Part shown: piece after piece, positions 1-11,998 of the stretch | Numbering within the stretch: position 1 is the stretch's first letter | How the letters are laid out: the number at the start of each line of letters is the position of its first letter | Assembly (NCBI RefSeq): GCF_003576645.1 | Contig: NC_044925.1 | Coordinates: 20,817,113 to 20,881,112, forward strand | DNA length: 64,000 nucleotides | Direction of reading: 5' to 3' | Origin: Ipomoea triloba | Taxonomy: Eukaryota; Streptophyta; Magnoliopsida; Solanales; Convolvulaceae | Made by a program: the position numbers and the translations under genes | Notes under the pieces: generated by a model | Databases searched by the model: none | What the model was told of the DNA's origin: nothing | Seen by the model: the letters and a program-made list of their open reading frames with translations, nothing else

Positions 1-570
1 GAAATAGACAGTGAAACACAAAGTTGTGTGTTGCCTTAAAGTAATCAAGTCCTTCCTTAGTATATGTGATGATATATAGTGTTGCCTTACAGAATATGGG
101 CTTCAAGTAATCAAGTCCTTCCTTTGTGGCATTATTAGTATATGTGGATGATATATAGTGAAGCTGATACAACAGATCAAGCTACAACTTAATGCCAATT
201 TTCAAATAAAAGACCTAGGGACCTAGGGCCCTTGAAGTACTTTCTAGGATTGGAAGTGGCTAGACAGAGAAAGACATTTCAGTATCCCAAAGGAAGTATG
301 CCCTTGAACTATTAAATGATGCAGGTTTTATAAATTATAAGCCAGTACACATTCCTATTGTCCCTGCACTCAAGTTGAATAAAAATGAAGGACATTTATT
401 AGATGACAACACTTAGTACAGAAGATTAGTTGAAAAGCTCTTATATCTAACTATTACAAGACCTGATATCAGTTTTGTTACACAACAACTATCACAACTC
501 TTGGATAAATCTACTCATCTACATTTGCAAACAGCTCACAGAGTATATTACATTTTTAGCGAACAAAATC
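1..570 (+). pseudogene. Ty1/copia reverse transcriptase remnant
   Basis: Conceptual translation in shifting plus-strand frames gives copia polymerase pieces: LLVYVDDI (YVDD catalytic motif at 141-152), then LKYFLGLEVAR-like and SQRKYALELLNDAGF-like text, and TRPDISFVTQQLSQ near 460-500. Several in-frame stops and frameshifts mean it cannot encode a working polymerase. A segment containing the YVDD region is partly duplicated: a shortened copy ending with tatgtgatgat lies near 40-75. This is an old LTR-retrotransposon fragment; neither LTR is recognised in the window. Confidence 0.8.
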
Positions 571-790
571 ACCATCATTAAATAAGCATGTTACTTACCA
601 TAGCAAACATTATTGTTCCTAAGGATAAGAATAGGCCAGGCCGCTTTGTAGGACCTATGACATGGCCTAATTAAGGCATAGTTAGACTTGACTTGTTTTG
701 GAAAAAGGCTATGTACGCTTAGACCCATTTTAAAGTCTATTAAATTAAACAGGCCAGACCTATATGGCCTTCAAGCCTACAGGCCTGGTA

Positions 791-808
791 TTTGTGTGTG
801 TGTGTGTT

Positions 809-843
<35 letters not shown>
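791..843. repeat. (GT)n(TA)n microsatellite
   Basis: Compound dinucleotide run: GT units with one interruption, followed by about 13 TA units. It creates a spurious small ORF on the plus strand. Confidence 0.95.
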
Positions 844-981
844 AGTTAGTATATATTCTATTTTATACCTAATATATTTTTATAACTACAATATAACCTC
901 AAGTATATATAATTACCAAACCCTAACCCTGCACCTCCAAAATCTCATTCTAAATTCTGATTCAACTAAGTGTTCTTATTG

Positions 982-1264
982 TTTTTTTTTTTTTTTGAAA
1001 ATCAAAGGAACCAACTTTCATTAAAATAAATGTTCAATACAATGCGGAATAGAAGAAAACCAACAAGAAGTACCAGTTTGAAAACAAGCCGCCCTTGCAA
1101 GAGTATGGGCGAGCTTATTCACTGATCGAGAGATATAACGAAAGGACACTATTTCAAAGTGTCTACGAAATTCACGGCAATCCTTAATAACACACCCTGC
1201 ATAAGAGTGATCGGGTAAAGCTCCATTAATCAAGCCACACACATTCTGACAGTCTGAAAAAATT
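982..1264 (-). mobile_element. 5'-truncated LINE (RNase H 3' end) with target-site duplication
   Basis: Read on the minus strand, 1242-1021 encodes the C-terminal part of a plant LINE RNase H domain (SYAGCVIKDCREF and SVNKLAHTLARAA). It is followed by a poly(A) tail, seen as 15 T at 982-996. Identical 12-bp direct repeats gtgttcttattg flank it at 970-981 and 1265-1276, as expected for target-primed reverse transcription. Only the last ~280 bp of the element is present. Confidence 0.8.
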
Positions 1265-1827
1265 GTGTTCTTATTGTTTAATTGTTTATTAATTGTTCTT
1301 ATTGTTATAATATTTAATGAAGTATCGCGACTTAATTATGTGAGTTGAATGTTAACTATTTATGAAATTATATAGGATTACAAGTAATAATACAATTGAA
1401 TTTATTCATAAACAAGTTGACGAGCAAGGTGAAATCGTGACTTGTTTTATTTTATGTTTTAATGCTACTATGTTTGCATTTTGGTTATATACTTATGTAG
1501 TTATATATTAGTTTTGTATTAAGTATATTTCTTAAATTATTTAGAAATACTTATTAAAGTTTTTAAAAAGACTTAACATGTAGACTTTAAATAGGCTCAA
1601 AGCAAGACTTAGTTTGAAACATTTTTAATGGCCTATATATTAAACATACTTTTAAAAAGGCTTCAGGCCAGGCCAGGCCAATTGTAGGCTCAGGTTTGAG
1701 CCTAACAAAAAGCCTACATATAGGTTCAGGCCCAGGCACATGCTTTAAATTTTCGTAACAGGCCTAGGTTGTCTAATTTTCTAAAGTTGGACTTGGCTCG
1801 GCCTATTTCCATCCCTAATTGCAATTG

Positions 1828-2624
1828 TTATACCGTGGATTAGGGTCCACAATGCACTGTGGACCCTGGTCCTATAGGGCGTCGGTTTAAACTTTATTTT
1901 AACAGAGTTCGTTTGTTGTTCAGTTCGTGTACGTATATAGTGTTATTTGTTCCTGTACATCATGTTACGAAATTATGTACCTTAAACATAAAGATTTTGT
2001 ACATGAAATTGATTAATAGTTGTATAACACAAAATATATTGTGTGTATTATTTAACGAATTTATGTCTTGTATTATGAAATTATGTGCCCATAGGACATA
2101 AATTATCTATAAATCAGATATGAGAATAAGTAAAATACAAAACATATGTTATTTAAAAAAAATAGAAAACATGCGTATGCATATCGTGTTATGCGTTTCT
2201 GTACATTATGTTACGAAATTCTGTACCTTAAGCATAAAGATTTTGTACATGAAAATGATGAATAGTTGTATAACACAAAACATATTGTGTGTATTATTTA
2301 ACGAATTTATGTCTTGTATTATGAAATTATGTGCTTATAGGACATAAATTATTTACATAAATCGGATATGAGAATAAATAAAATAGAAATTAAAGCATGT
2401 GTATATATATAGATGCGTTTCTGTATATCATGTTACGAAATTCTGTAACTTAGGCATAAAGATTTTGTACATATAATAAATTAAAATTTGTGTTTAAAAA
2501 TGATAAACGAAAAGTTACCTAATCTATTAAAACTTAAATATCAAACGACATTGATTTGATCCAGGGTCCACAATGCTACGTGGACCGGGTCCACAATGTT
2601 ACGTGGACCAGGTCCACAATATAA
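1828..2624. mobile_element. MITE-like element with internal direct repeats (family A, copy 1)
   Basis: The left end is ttataccgtggattagggt. The right end has repeated ggtccacaatg..acgtggacc blocks, then ataa. Inside, a unit containing gttacgaaatt.tgtacctta and cataaagattttgtacat recurs at about 1964, 2211 and 2437. The same termini and internal words recur in inverse orientation at 28647-29113, which supports an element family. The short ORFs here are not genes. An identical copy lies at 3675-4471 because of the flanking duplication. Confidence 0.5.
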
Positions 2625-3224
2625 ATTGCCCCCTAATTGTTCCCTTCATTGAGATTTGATTTCCGTAAGAGAAATTTTAATGATGGAAATATCAAATTAA
2701 ATGGATGCATAATTAATGTTAATTACTCCGTACTACAAGATGATTAGAAAAATCTTGGGTTATAAGAATTTTATTTTGAAAAAAACATTTCTATATTTAA
2801 AAAAAATTCTATAAGAATTCAACAAAAGGATTAGTCATTGGTTCCGACAAACGACAGTGGAAACCCTGGGACAAAAAAAAAACAACTAATGTTAATATTA
2901 AATAATAAATGTATATAAATCAATAAAATTATATTGTGCTAAATATAATTATAATTTATTGACTAGATTAAAAAAAAAAAAACAAAAGTATCTCAAAAAT
3001 AAAAGAAGAGCTAAAATAGAAAATATTGACTAGATTAATAAAACTAGAGTGTTCCTAATAAAGTATTCTTTGACAACGGCATCAAAAATTTGACACATCA
3101 AATTGCAACTATACAACCGATCATGCAAGTGTCCTATTGTTTTTTAGTATAGAATGTGAGTAACGAGTAGTGTATCTCATAATTGTATTTTATAATCTAG
3201 CCTAAATAAATGATGAAGAATTAA

Positions 3225-3260
3225 TCTATACTATATATAAAAACAATTTCCTCCTCCCAA
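3225..3260 (+). mobile_element. Helitron-like 5' terminus
   Basis: The sequence a|tctatactatatataaaa resembles the 5' end (TC start after A) of plant Helitrons. The same start occurs at 8344 and, slightly altered, at 9280, where a matching 3' end is present. No 3' end is paired with this copy. It is repeated at 5072 by the duplication. Confidence 0.4.
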
Positions 3261-3587
3261 ATTTTCCCCCCAAAACTTAGGGGTATTTTGGTAAAATCAT
3301 TTATTTTATTTATTTATTATTTTATTATTTTATTAATTATCCATCCTATAATATTATTATGGTAATATATGATAATGATAATATGATAATATGGTAATAT
3401 TGTTAATATTAATGGGTGATGGGTGATTGGTGATATATAATTGATAATTGATAATATGGTATATGGTATTATTCTTAATATTAATATATAATATATTAAT
3501 ATATACTAATATTAATTAATTAATTGGTGATTATTTTAAAAAAGAATAATTAATTGGTGATTGGTGATTAGTGATATGGTAATATTG

Positions 3588-3588
3588 N
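3588..3588. other. Single ambiguous base (N) at a probable contig join
   Basis: Base 3588 is N and separates the two copies of the 1.84-kb repeat. Confidence 0.9.
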
Positions 3589-5425
3589 GCTTTAAATTTT
3601 CGTAACAGGCCTAGGTTGTCTAATTTTCTAAAGTTGGACTTGGCTCGGCCTATTTCCATCCCTAATTGCAATTGTTATACCGTGGATTAGGGTCCACAAT
3701 GCACTGTGGACCCTGGTCCTATAGGGCGTCGGTTTAAACTTTATTTTAACAGAGTTCGTTTGTTGTTCAGTTCGTGTACGTATATAGTGTTATTTGTTCC
3801 TGTACATCATGTTACGAAATTATGTACCTTAAACATAAAGATTTTGTACATGAAATTGATTAATAGTTGTATAACACAAAATATATTGTGTGTATTATTT
3901 AACGAATTTATGTCTTGTATTATGAAATTATGTGCCCATAGGACATAAATTATCTATAAATCAGATATGAGAATAAGTAAAATACAAAACATATGTTATT
4001 TAAAAAAAATAGAAAACATGCGTATGCATATCGTGTTATGCGTTTCTGTACATTATGTTACGAAATTCTGTACCTTAAGCATAAAGATTTTGTACATGAA
4101 AATGATGAATAGTTGTATAACACAAAACATATTGTGTGTATTATTTAACGAATTTATGTCTTGTATTATGAAATTATGTGCTTATAGGACATAAATTATT
4201 TACATAAATCGGATATGAGAATAAATAAAATAGAAATTAAAGCATGTGTATATATATAGATGCGTTTCTGTATATCATGTTACGAAATTCTGTAACTTAG
4301 GCATAAAGATTTTGTACATATAATAAATTAAAATTTGTGTTTAAAAATGATAAACGAAAAGTTACCTAATCTATTAAAACTTAAATATCAAACGACATTG
4401 ATTTGATCCAGGGTCCACAATGCTACGTGGACCGGGTCCACAATGTTACGTGGACCAGGTCCACAATATAAATTGCCCCCTAATTGTTCCCTTCATTGAG
4501 ATTTGATTTCCGTAAGAGAAATTTTAATGATGGAAATATCAAATTAAATGGATGCATAATTAATGTTAATTACTCCGTACTACAAGATGATTAGAAAAAT
4601 CTTGGGTTATAAGAATTTTATTTTGAAAAAAACATTTCTATATTTAAAAAAAATTCTATAAGAATTCAACAAAAGGATTAGTCATTGGTTCCGACAAACG
4701 ACAGTGGAAACCCTGGGACAAAAAAAAAACAACTAATGTTAATATTAAATAATAAATGTATATAAATCAATAAAATTATATTGTGCTAAATATAATTATA
4801 ATTTATTGACTAGATTAAAAAAAAAAAAACAAAAGTATCTCAAAAATAAAAGAAGAGCTAAAATAGAAAATATTGACTAGATTAATAAAACTAGAGTGTT
4901 CCTAATAAAGTATTCTTTGACAACGGCATCAAAAATTTGACACATCAAATTGCAACTATACAACCGATCATGCAAGTGTCCTATTGTTTTTTAGTATAGA
5001 ATGTGAGTAACGAGTAGTGTATCTCATAATTGTATTTTATAATCTAGCCTAAATAAATGATGAAGAATTAATCTATACTATATATAAAAACAATTTCCTC
5101 CTCCCAAATTTTCCCCCCAAAACTTAGGGGTATTTTGGTAAAATCATTTATTTTATTTATTTATTATTTTATTATTTTATTAATTATCCATCCTATAATA
5201 TTATTATGGTAATATATGATAATGATAATATGATAATATGGTAATATTGTTAATATTAATGGGTGATGGGTGATTGGTGATATATAATTGATAATTGATA
5301 ATATGGTATATGGTATTATTCTTAATATTAATATATAATATATTAATATATACTAATATTAATTAATTAATTGGTGATTATTTTAAAAAAGAATAATTAA
5401 TTGGTGATTGGTGATTAGTGATATG
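3589..5425. repeat. Second copy of the 1.84-kb exact duplication
   Basis: Matches 1742-3578 base for base where compared. It contains the same MITE-like element (3675-4471) and Helitron-like start (5072). It continues at 5426 into sequence that is not in the first copy. Probably the same genomic locus assembled twice. Confidence 0.85.
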
Positions 5426-6189
5426 ATAATCTATATCTATATCTATATGTCTATATATATTTATATAATTGACATGTAATTAACTATATTAGAATGAAAA
5501 AATTATATAATATTGTAGTAAAATTTTTACATGTCAATCATCTATATTTACATAAAATTAAAATTAATTATACTTTCCTTTTGAAAAATCTTCCATATTA
5601 TGTTTATCCTCCACTATATAATGATGAGAAATGACTCTTCTCTCACAACGTACCAATATCTGTGCTCTCACTATTAGTTAGAGATCTATAATCTGTAATT
5701 CTACGAAGTCGAAGATCGAACTTTAACACGCGTAGAATTGTTATGGTATGCGGTATGATTTAATTTTTAGTTGATTCATTCTGCATGTTGGAGATCCTTA
5801 TGGTGTAGTCTGCATTCCATAAAGTATTTTGTAGTACTGTGATTTAGTTTGATTTTAACAGCTCAATATGCTTTAATTTTTGCTGATAAGGTTTCAAGTA
5901 GCTAGACCAATTTTGCCATGGGCGTATCACGTATGTAAAATTACAATTTTCAGAGTGATTGTAGTGAACAATCAAATGTTTTCTATAATTATATATTTTA
6001 ATTACATTACTTTGATTGGTAATTTCTAATGGAAAAACATTGTATTGTAACTTTGTATTACAAGATTTTGAATGATAATACCTTATTTAACTATCCATCT
6101 TTTTAGTTGTACTGTGCAAAATAACTAGCAATCTACGGATGCTCATCTATATATTGTAGAATTTGCAATCTTGATCTTCCCCATTTACG
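5395..6189. repeat. First copy of a 795-bp exact duplication (likely assembly artefact)
   Basis: Bases 5395-6189 recur at 6191-6985 (offset 796), separated by the single N at 6190. As at 3588, the repeat ends exactly at the N. The content is AT-rich intergenic DNA without a recognisable gene. Confidence 0.85.
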
Positions 6190-6190
6190 N
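6190..6190. other. Single ambiguous base (N) at a probable contig join
   Basis: Base 6190 is N and sits between the two copies of the 795-bp repeat. Confidence 0.9.
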
Positions 6191-6985
6191 AATTAATTGG
6201 TGATTGGTGATTAGTGATATGATAATCTATATCTATATCTATATGTCTATATATATTTATATAATTGACATGTAATTAACTATATTAGAATGAAAAAATT
6301 ATATAATATTGTAGTAAAATTTTTACATGTCAATCATCTATATTTACATAAAATTAAAATTAATTATACTTTCCTTTTGAAAAATCTTCCATATTATGTT
6401 TATCCTCCACTATATAATGATGAGAAATGACTCTTCTCTCACAACGTACCAATATCTGTGCTCTCACTATTAGTTAGAGATCTATAATCTGTAATTCTAC
6501 GAAGTCGAAGATCGAACTTTAACACGCGTAGAATTGTTATGGTATGCGGTATGATTTAATTTTTAGTTGATTCATTCTGCATGTTGGAGATCCTTATGGT
6601 GTAGTCTGCATTCCATAAAGTATTTTGTAGTACTGTGATTTAGTTTGATTTTAACAGCTCAATATGCTTTAATTTTTGCTGATAAGGTTTCAAGTAGCTA
6701 GACCAATTTTGCCATGGGCGTATCACGTATGTAAAATTACAATTTTCAGAGTGATTGTAGTGAACAATCAAATGTTTTCTATAATTATATATTTTAATTA
6801 CATTACTTTGATTGGTAATTTCTAATGGAAAAACATTGTATTGTAACTTTGTATTACAAGATTTTGAATGATAATACCTTATTTAACTATCCATCTTTTT
6901 AGTTGTACTGTGCAAAATAACTAGCAATCTACGGATGCTCATCTATATATTGTAGAATTTGCAATCTTGATCTTCCCCATTTACG
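6191..6985. repeat. Second copy of the 795-bp exact duplication
   Basis: Identical to 5395-6189 as far as read. Unique sequence resumes at 6986. Confidence 0.85.
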
Positions 6986-7280
6986 GATGCTTATGTAATT
7001 TGGTAAAAATGGTGGTTACTATACTTGAATAAATCCTCAATTATTCATTCCAATTGTTCGTTTTACCATTCCAATTCTTCATTTTATAAAAAATGGTGCA
7101 TTGGAAGCTAAACATGGGTCATTTTATCATTGATTGTTGATTCTAATTATTATTAATCTTTATCATTAATTGCACAATACTAATTCACACTTATTAGTTA
7201 AAGAATGGTGATTACTATACTTGAATAAATGAAATAATAATATTAAATTTTGTAGCCTCGATTTAAAATCTATTATGTTA

Positions 7281-7321
<41 letters not shown>

Positions 7322-8343
7322 TAATAATACTCCGTAGTAATAATAATCTAAAATTCTTAATATAATTTTCCTAATAATAATAATAATATAATAATAATAA
7401 TCCATAACTCTTAATATAAGTTTGTAACTAAATTTTCCTATTAAATCTGTTTATAAAGGTAATTATAAATATAGAATTGAGAAATTCCTATGATATTTTA
7501 TTTAATTGATATTATTCCTAATATATTTTATCTAAAAGGCTTCCTTCCTTTTTTATAACATTGTTCCATATGTTAATCCGTTTAATATGTTAATCTGTAT
7601 AGGTAATTACCATATACTATTTACCATCTATATAATCCGTGTTAATTACACTATATTTAACATCTAAATTTATTATGGTCATTAAACATAGAGATTTCAT
7701 TCTTACGATAATTTTATATATTTTTACTTCAGATAATGTCAATTACCCGTGCATTTCATTTGATTACTTTTGAATAAAATCTTAAAAATTATGAAAACTA
7801 ATGAATTAATATTGTTGTTCGTAATATAAATTTTATCAAATCAGTTAACGAAATTGATAATACACATATTACATCCATAATTAGAGGAGATTAACAAAAT
7901 TATGATAATTATTTCAATTCACGTATTATTATGCTAATTCACCTATTATTACGTCCATACAATTATGTAAATTATTTCAATTCACAGATTATTACACATA
8001 TAAAATTATGCTAATGGTTACTTTGGAATAAAATCTTAATAATTATGGTCATTGAGAAATTAGTTCAAACATTATACTTTTATTAAACGGTTTTTTTTTA
8101 TACTTGCCATAATTTTATCTAATCAATTAAAGAAATTAATGGTACACATATTACGGACATAATTAAAGAAAATTAAACATACACATATATATTACGGATA
8201 AAATTAAAGAAAATTAAACATACACATATTACGTCCATAATTAAACGAAATTAAAATATACATTATTTTTTAGTTATAATATATACTCCTTAATTACCAT
8301 ACTTATTCATAATACATGGACGTCATAATTAGCATAGTATTAA
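6986..8343. other. AT-rich intergenic DNA
   Basis: No gene is recognised. It includes an (AAT)n/(TAA)n microsatellite at about 7281-7329 and related short runs to 7400. The apparent tyrosine/isoleucine-rich ORF there is a microsatellite translation. Confidence 0.6.
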
Positions 8344-9279
8344 TCTATACTATATATAAAAACATAAGAATAGTAAATGCATATTTTAAATTTTAAACAA
8401 TAGTAAAGGTAAATTAAAAATAGAATAAAAATATTTCAATAATAATATTCTACATCATTAATTAAAAATAGAACAGAAATTAGGTAAAAATACCAGTGGA
8501 TCTATTATTCTAATTGACTAATTAACTGAAAATAAAAAAAATCGACTAAAAATGAATCTGATGTTACTAATTGATTGAATATATAAAAGGAAATGAATAT
8601 TAATAATTGACTGTAAATAAAAAAAATATCTATAATTAACTAAAATGAAAAAGGAAATGGTCATATCATTGCAATTTAATTAAAAAAGGAAAACATTCTA
8701 CATCATAAATAATAAAGGCATATTATAAACAATATTAAAGATAAATTAAAAAAGGAACGGAAATTAAAAATGAAATGGAAATATTTCAATAATAATATTC
8801 TACATCATCAATTAAAAATGGAACGAAAATTAGGTAAATATTACTACGTAATTCTTTTCATTTTTCCTAGATAAGGTTGCCTGATATTAATTTACACATA
8901 ACAATCGGCACTAATAATTAAAAAAAAATTAAAAAAATTGAAGAACTGCCGGAGACGTCTGTTTTTTTTTTTTTAATTTTATTATTATTATTATTATTTA
9001 ATTATTTTAATTAAAATTATTTAAAAAGTATTTTAAAATTAGTAACCACAATGTCATCACAATTGTAGGTAAACATGTCAATTTCGACTTCTTTTTTTTT
9101 TTTGAAAACATGTCAATTTGTACTTAATTGCATGAGTTTATATAGTTCAGGAATCCAATTGCATTCTTTTTGAGTTCGATGGCCTAATTGCAGTTTTGTG
9201 TGTAGTTCAGTGGTTTATTTGACCATTATTCCGCGAAAAATGATATTACTAATTGATTTAAAATATAAAAAGATCGTAA
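8344..9279 (+). mobile_element. AT-rich segment starting with a Helitron-like 5' end
   Basis: Begins a|tctatactatatataaaa at 8344, as at 3225. It contains internally repeated phrases, for example aataatattctacatcat near 8440 and 8796 and aattaaaaatagaac/aattaaaaatggaac. No Helitron 3' hairpin is seen before the next start at 9280, so this may be a truncated element or share the 3' end at 10229. No coding capacity. Confidence 0.35.
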
Positions 9280-10229
9280 TCTATATTCTATACTATATAT
9301 AAAAGTAAAATCCTCCTATTTCATTCCCCGCCTAAACTTTTGTAGTCAATTAATGAAATATTTTATTGGTCAAATAATTAATAAAGCTTATTTGTTAAGA
9401 AAATGTAAAATAGAAATTAACTAATATCTACAAATTAACTAATATCTATAAAGAAAAGGATATTACTAATTGACTGAAAATTATTTAAAAACTTTAATAG
9501 TTAATTATACTTTCCTTTTGAAAACTCTAAATTATTTAAACTTTAAAAAAATTAATTGAACATGGGTTGTTAGATTTTTATAATAATCAAAATTAATTCA
9601 TTCAAATATGGAGGAGGAAGATAAAACTAAATGCAATATGGGCAAAATGAATATACTTAAAGTATAAAAGTATAATTACACATATATTAGTGTAATTGAC
9701 TAATAATAATTGCCTAATAATTATTATGATAACTAAGTTAAGCATTGGTCGTTGAATTTATTTTTATAATAATTACAAATAATTTATTTCTCATTTTCTC
9801 ATATTTATTTTAGTAATAATATAATTATATAAGTCATAATATAATTATATAAGTCATATTACTTATAGATCTTTTTAAGATAATTTTAGACAAACAAGTC
9901 ATATATTATTCAATTAATTGAGTAATATTTTTATACTAATCTTATAATCAAATAAATGTACACGTTCAATATTAGAATTTTTTATAATTTCATCTTTATT
10001 TTTATTATCTCAATATATAATAAAAAAAATTTATCCACGCCCGGGTAATTGGACAATTATTTGTTCTAATTCAAAGGAAAACATCAGAAAACATAATCGA
10101 TCCAATCAATTTCATCAATTGCGCTATATAATATTCAATGTTATAATATATATAATTGTATATTGATTGAAATATTTTTTAAATATTATAACAAATTCAT
10201 TCCGTGCAACGCACGGGCGAAAATACTAG
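9280..10229 (+). mobile_element. Non-autonomous Helitron
   Basis: Starts with TC after an A (9279|9280) in the tctatac..tatataaaa context. It ends with CTAG at 10226-10229 followed by T at 10230, which fits insertion between A and T. Ten bases before the end is a GC-rich hairpin, CCGTGC-AAC-GCACGG (10202-10216), the standard Helitron 3' structure. About 950 bp with no Rep/helicase coding sequence, so it would have been mobilised in trans. The 3' end is clear; the 5' end is less certain because a similar start lies upstream. Confidence 0.7.
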
Positions 10230-10596
10230 TTAGGAATAAAAATAAACGCCTAAATATATAAAAGCCTAATCAATACATAAGGCATGGAAAATTAGACAAA
10301 TAAGATTTAGAAAAAAGGTACTTCTATGAATCTCTTTAGGACATCATTGATCATAATAAACAAATGCCAACAATAATGGTATATTCTTAAGACTGCAAGA
10401 CCTCCTAATTGAGGTTAATATCACGATTCACGAGTATTAACAACTAATCCTGATTAATTAGAATCCTTTCTAAATGATTTGACTCTCACATAGAAGATTG
10501 ATGTCATCATATTTCTAAGGTTGCAATCCATTAAGCTCCTTCTAGTCGTGTAAGATCAACATGCATACCTATAAATTTAGCAATTGATTAAATAAT

Positions 10597-11438
10597 GAGT
10601 TAATACCACAAATGGTCCTCTGACTATTGGGGTAGTACTCCTTTTAGTACTCGACTTTCAATTCGACCACAAATGGTCCTCTGACTTTCATTTTTAACCA
10701 CAAATAGTCCTTTTGTTAAAATTTCTGTTAAATAGGTGTTAAATTTAGGGGTATTATCGTCAAATTGATATATATAATGTTCATAAAATAAAAATGTTTA
10801 TAATTTTTCACCAACAAGCATAATTGAAACAATTAACAAATATAAATACTCATAAATAAAAAGACAATACACTTTATTCTCATAATTATGCGTACAAAAT
10901 TAAGATTTAATATTAGAGCTATCTATTTTAATTTAACCAACAGACTAAAATGAAAGATTTTTTAAAAAAAATCTTGCTTTCATCATTTTCATGGTTGTTC
11001 ATACATGGTCGATTAATAATTTTCACTTTTCATTAATCGATCAAACATTTTGTTTGGGACATAACTGAAAGCTGCTACCGTTGAATTAATATAATTAATC
11101 AAGTACAAATTGCGAACATTAATCATGGATTTTTATTTAATTTGTTCATTTATATAAGTTCTCACGTCCATTTTATTTTTATATTTATTAACTTAATGTT
11201 TATTAATGTTTGAAATTAATTATGTTCTCATATAATTCTAAAAAAGAATTAATCATAATAATATTAATCAATTTGACGATATCACCCCTAGATTTAACAC
11301 CTATTTAACAGAAATTTTAACAGAGGACTATTTGTGGTAAAAAATGAAAGTCAGAGGACCATTTGTGGTCGAATTGAAAGTCGAGGACTAAAAGAAGTAC
11401 TACCCCAATAGTCAGAGGACCATTTGTGGTATTAACTC
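10597..11438. mobile_element. Mutator-like (MULE) MITE with long terminal inverted repeats
   Basis: The ends are near-perfect inverted repeats of about 175 bp. The left arm reads gagttaataccacaaatgg onward through the gtcaaattgat region near 10770, and the right arm is its reverse complement from about 11270 to 11438. Identical 9-bp direct repeats TTAAATAAT flank it at 10588-10596 and 11439-11447. Long TIRs plus a 9-bp target duplication are the hallmark of Mutator-like elements. The interior has no transposase. Confidence 0.9.
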
Positions 11439-11909
11439 TTAAATAATTGTGATATAACTATCCACACATGCATCTCAGTGATTTACTTGCGAAAATCAAT
11501 TAATAATAAATTAAATATGTACCGATTTCAATAATTTGCCTATAGAAAAATTCATAGTTAAATTTGATTACCAAGATGATAAGCAGTTTTGGTTATAATA
11601 ATTTGAATTTGAAAACAAAAAACTATTTCTATATTTTAAAAACTTTTCTACGACTAATGTTAATATTAAATAATAAATGTATATAAATCAAAAAAAATAT
11701 TGTACTAATTAAATATAATTATTATAATAATTTATTAATGAAATAAAAATACTAATTAAATTAAAAGTTTATTTAAAAGGAAAACCAGATTATTCCTTTT
11801 GAATCCCATCCAATTCCTTTTTAATTGGATGCATAATTTGTAACGTTTTTCCTACATATTATGCAGATTAATATTATGATTTATTTACCAAAAATAACTA
11901 GAAACCTTG

Positions 11910-11998
11910 AGCATATATATTGCAGCAATGCATGGGGAACTCATTCATCCAATCCAAGAGTGCATGCATGCGTGCATCAGTATAATAATAATAATATA
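11910..11998 (+). promoter_or_regulatory. TATA-like box and 5' leader of the GDSL gene
   Basis: catatatat at 11912-11920 lies about 80 bp before the chosen ATG at 11999. Between them is a run of RY-type CATGCA/TGCATG words at about 11961-11977, a motif bound by plant B3 factors. A (TAA)n run precedes the ATG. Promoter function is inferred from position only. Confidence 0.4.

Larger units (their letters stand above)
619..1817. mobile_element. Putative MITE-like element rich in GGCC motifs
   Basis: The left edge (about 621-640) reads aggataagaataggccagg. The right edge (about 1797-1817) read on the other strand is agggatggaaataggccgag, so the two ends form an imperfect terminal inverted repeat. 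Both flanks are full of aggcc and ggcct words. The body contains a (GT)n(TA)n microsatellite and a later LINE insertion at 982-1264. No target duplication was identified, so the boundaries are approximate. Confidence 0.35.
1742..3587. repeat. First copy of a 1.84-kb exact duplication (likely assembly artefact)
   Basis: Bases 1742-3578 recur at 3589-5425 (offset 1847) with no difference that I can see. The first copy runs to a single N at 3588, and only its last ~9 bases differ from the second copy. A perfect kilobase-scale repeat abutting a one-base gap is the pattern left by two contigs whose overlap was not merged. The segment holds no gene. Confidence 0.85.

Noticed and set aside
921..935. 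Telomere-like ccctaaccct
   Set aside because: Only about one and a half units; not a telomere or interstitial telomeric array.
1859..4194. Pairs of small plus-strand ORFs (75-80 residues) that look like a duplicated gene family
   Set aside because: They lie inside a repeated MITE-like element and its exact assembly duplicate. The proteins are low-complexity translations of AT-rich repeats and match nothing recognisable.
11861..11998. In-frame upstream ATG of the GDSL ORF
   Set aside because: It adds 46 residues upstream of a normal signal peptide, lies before the TATA-like box and has no family similarity.
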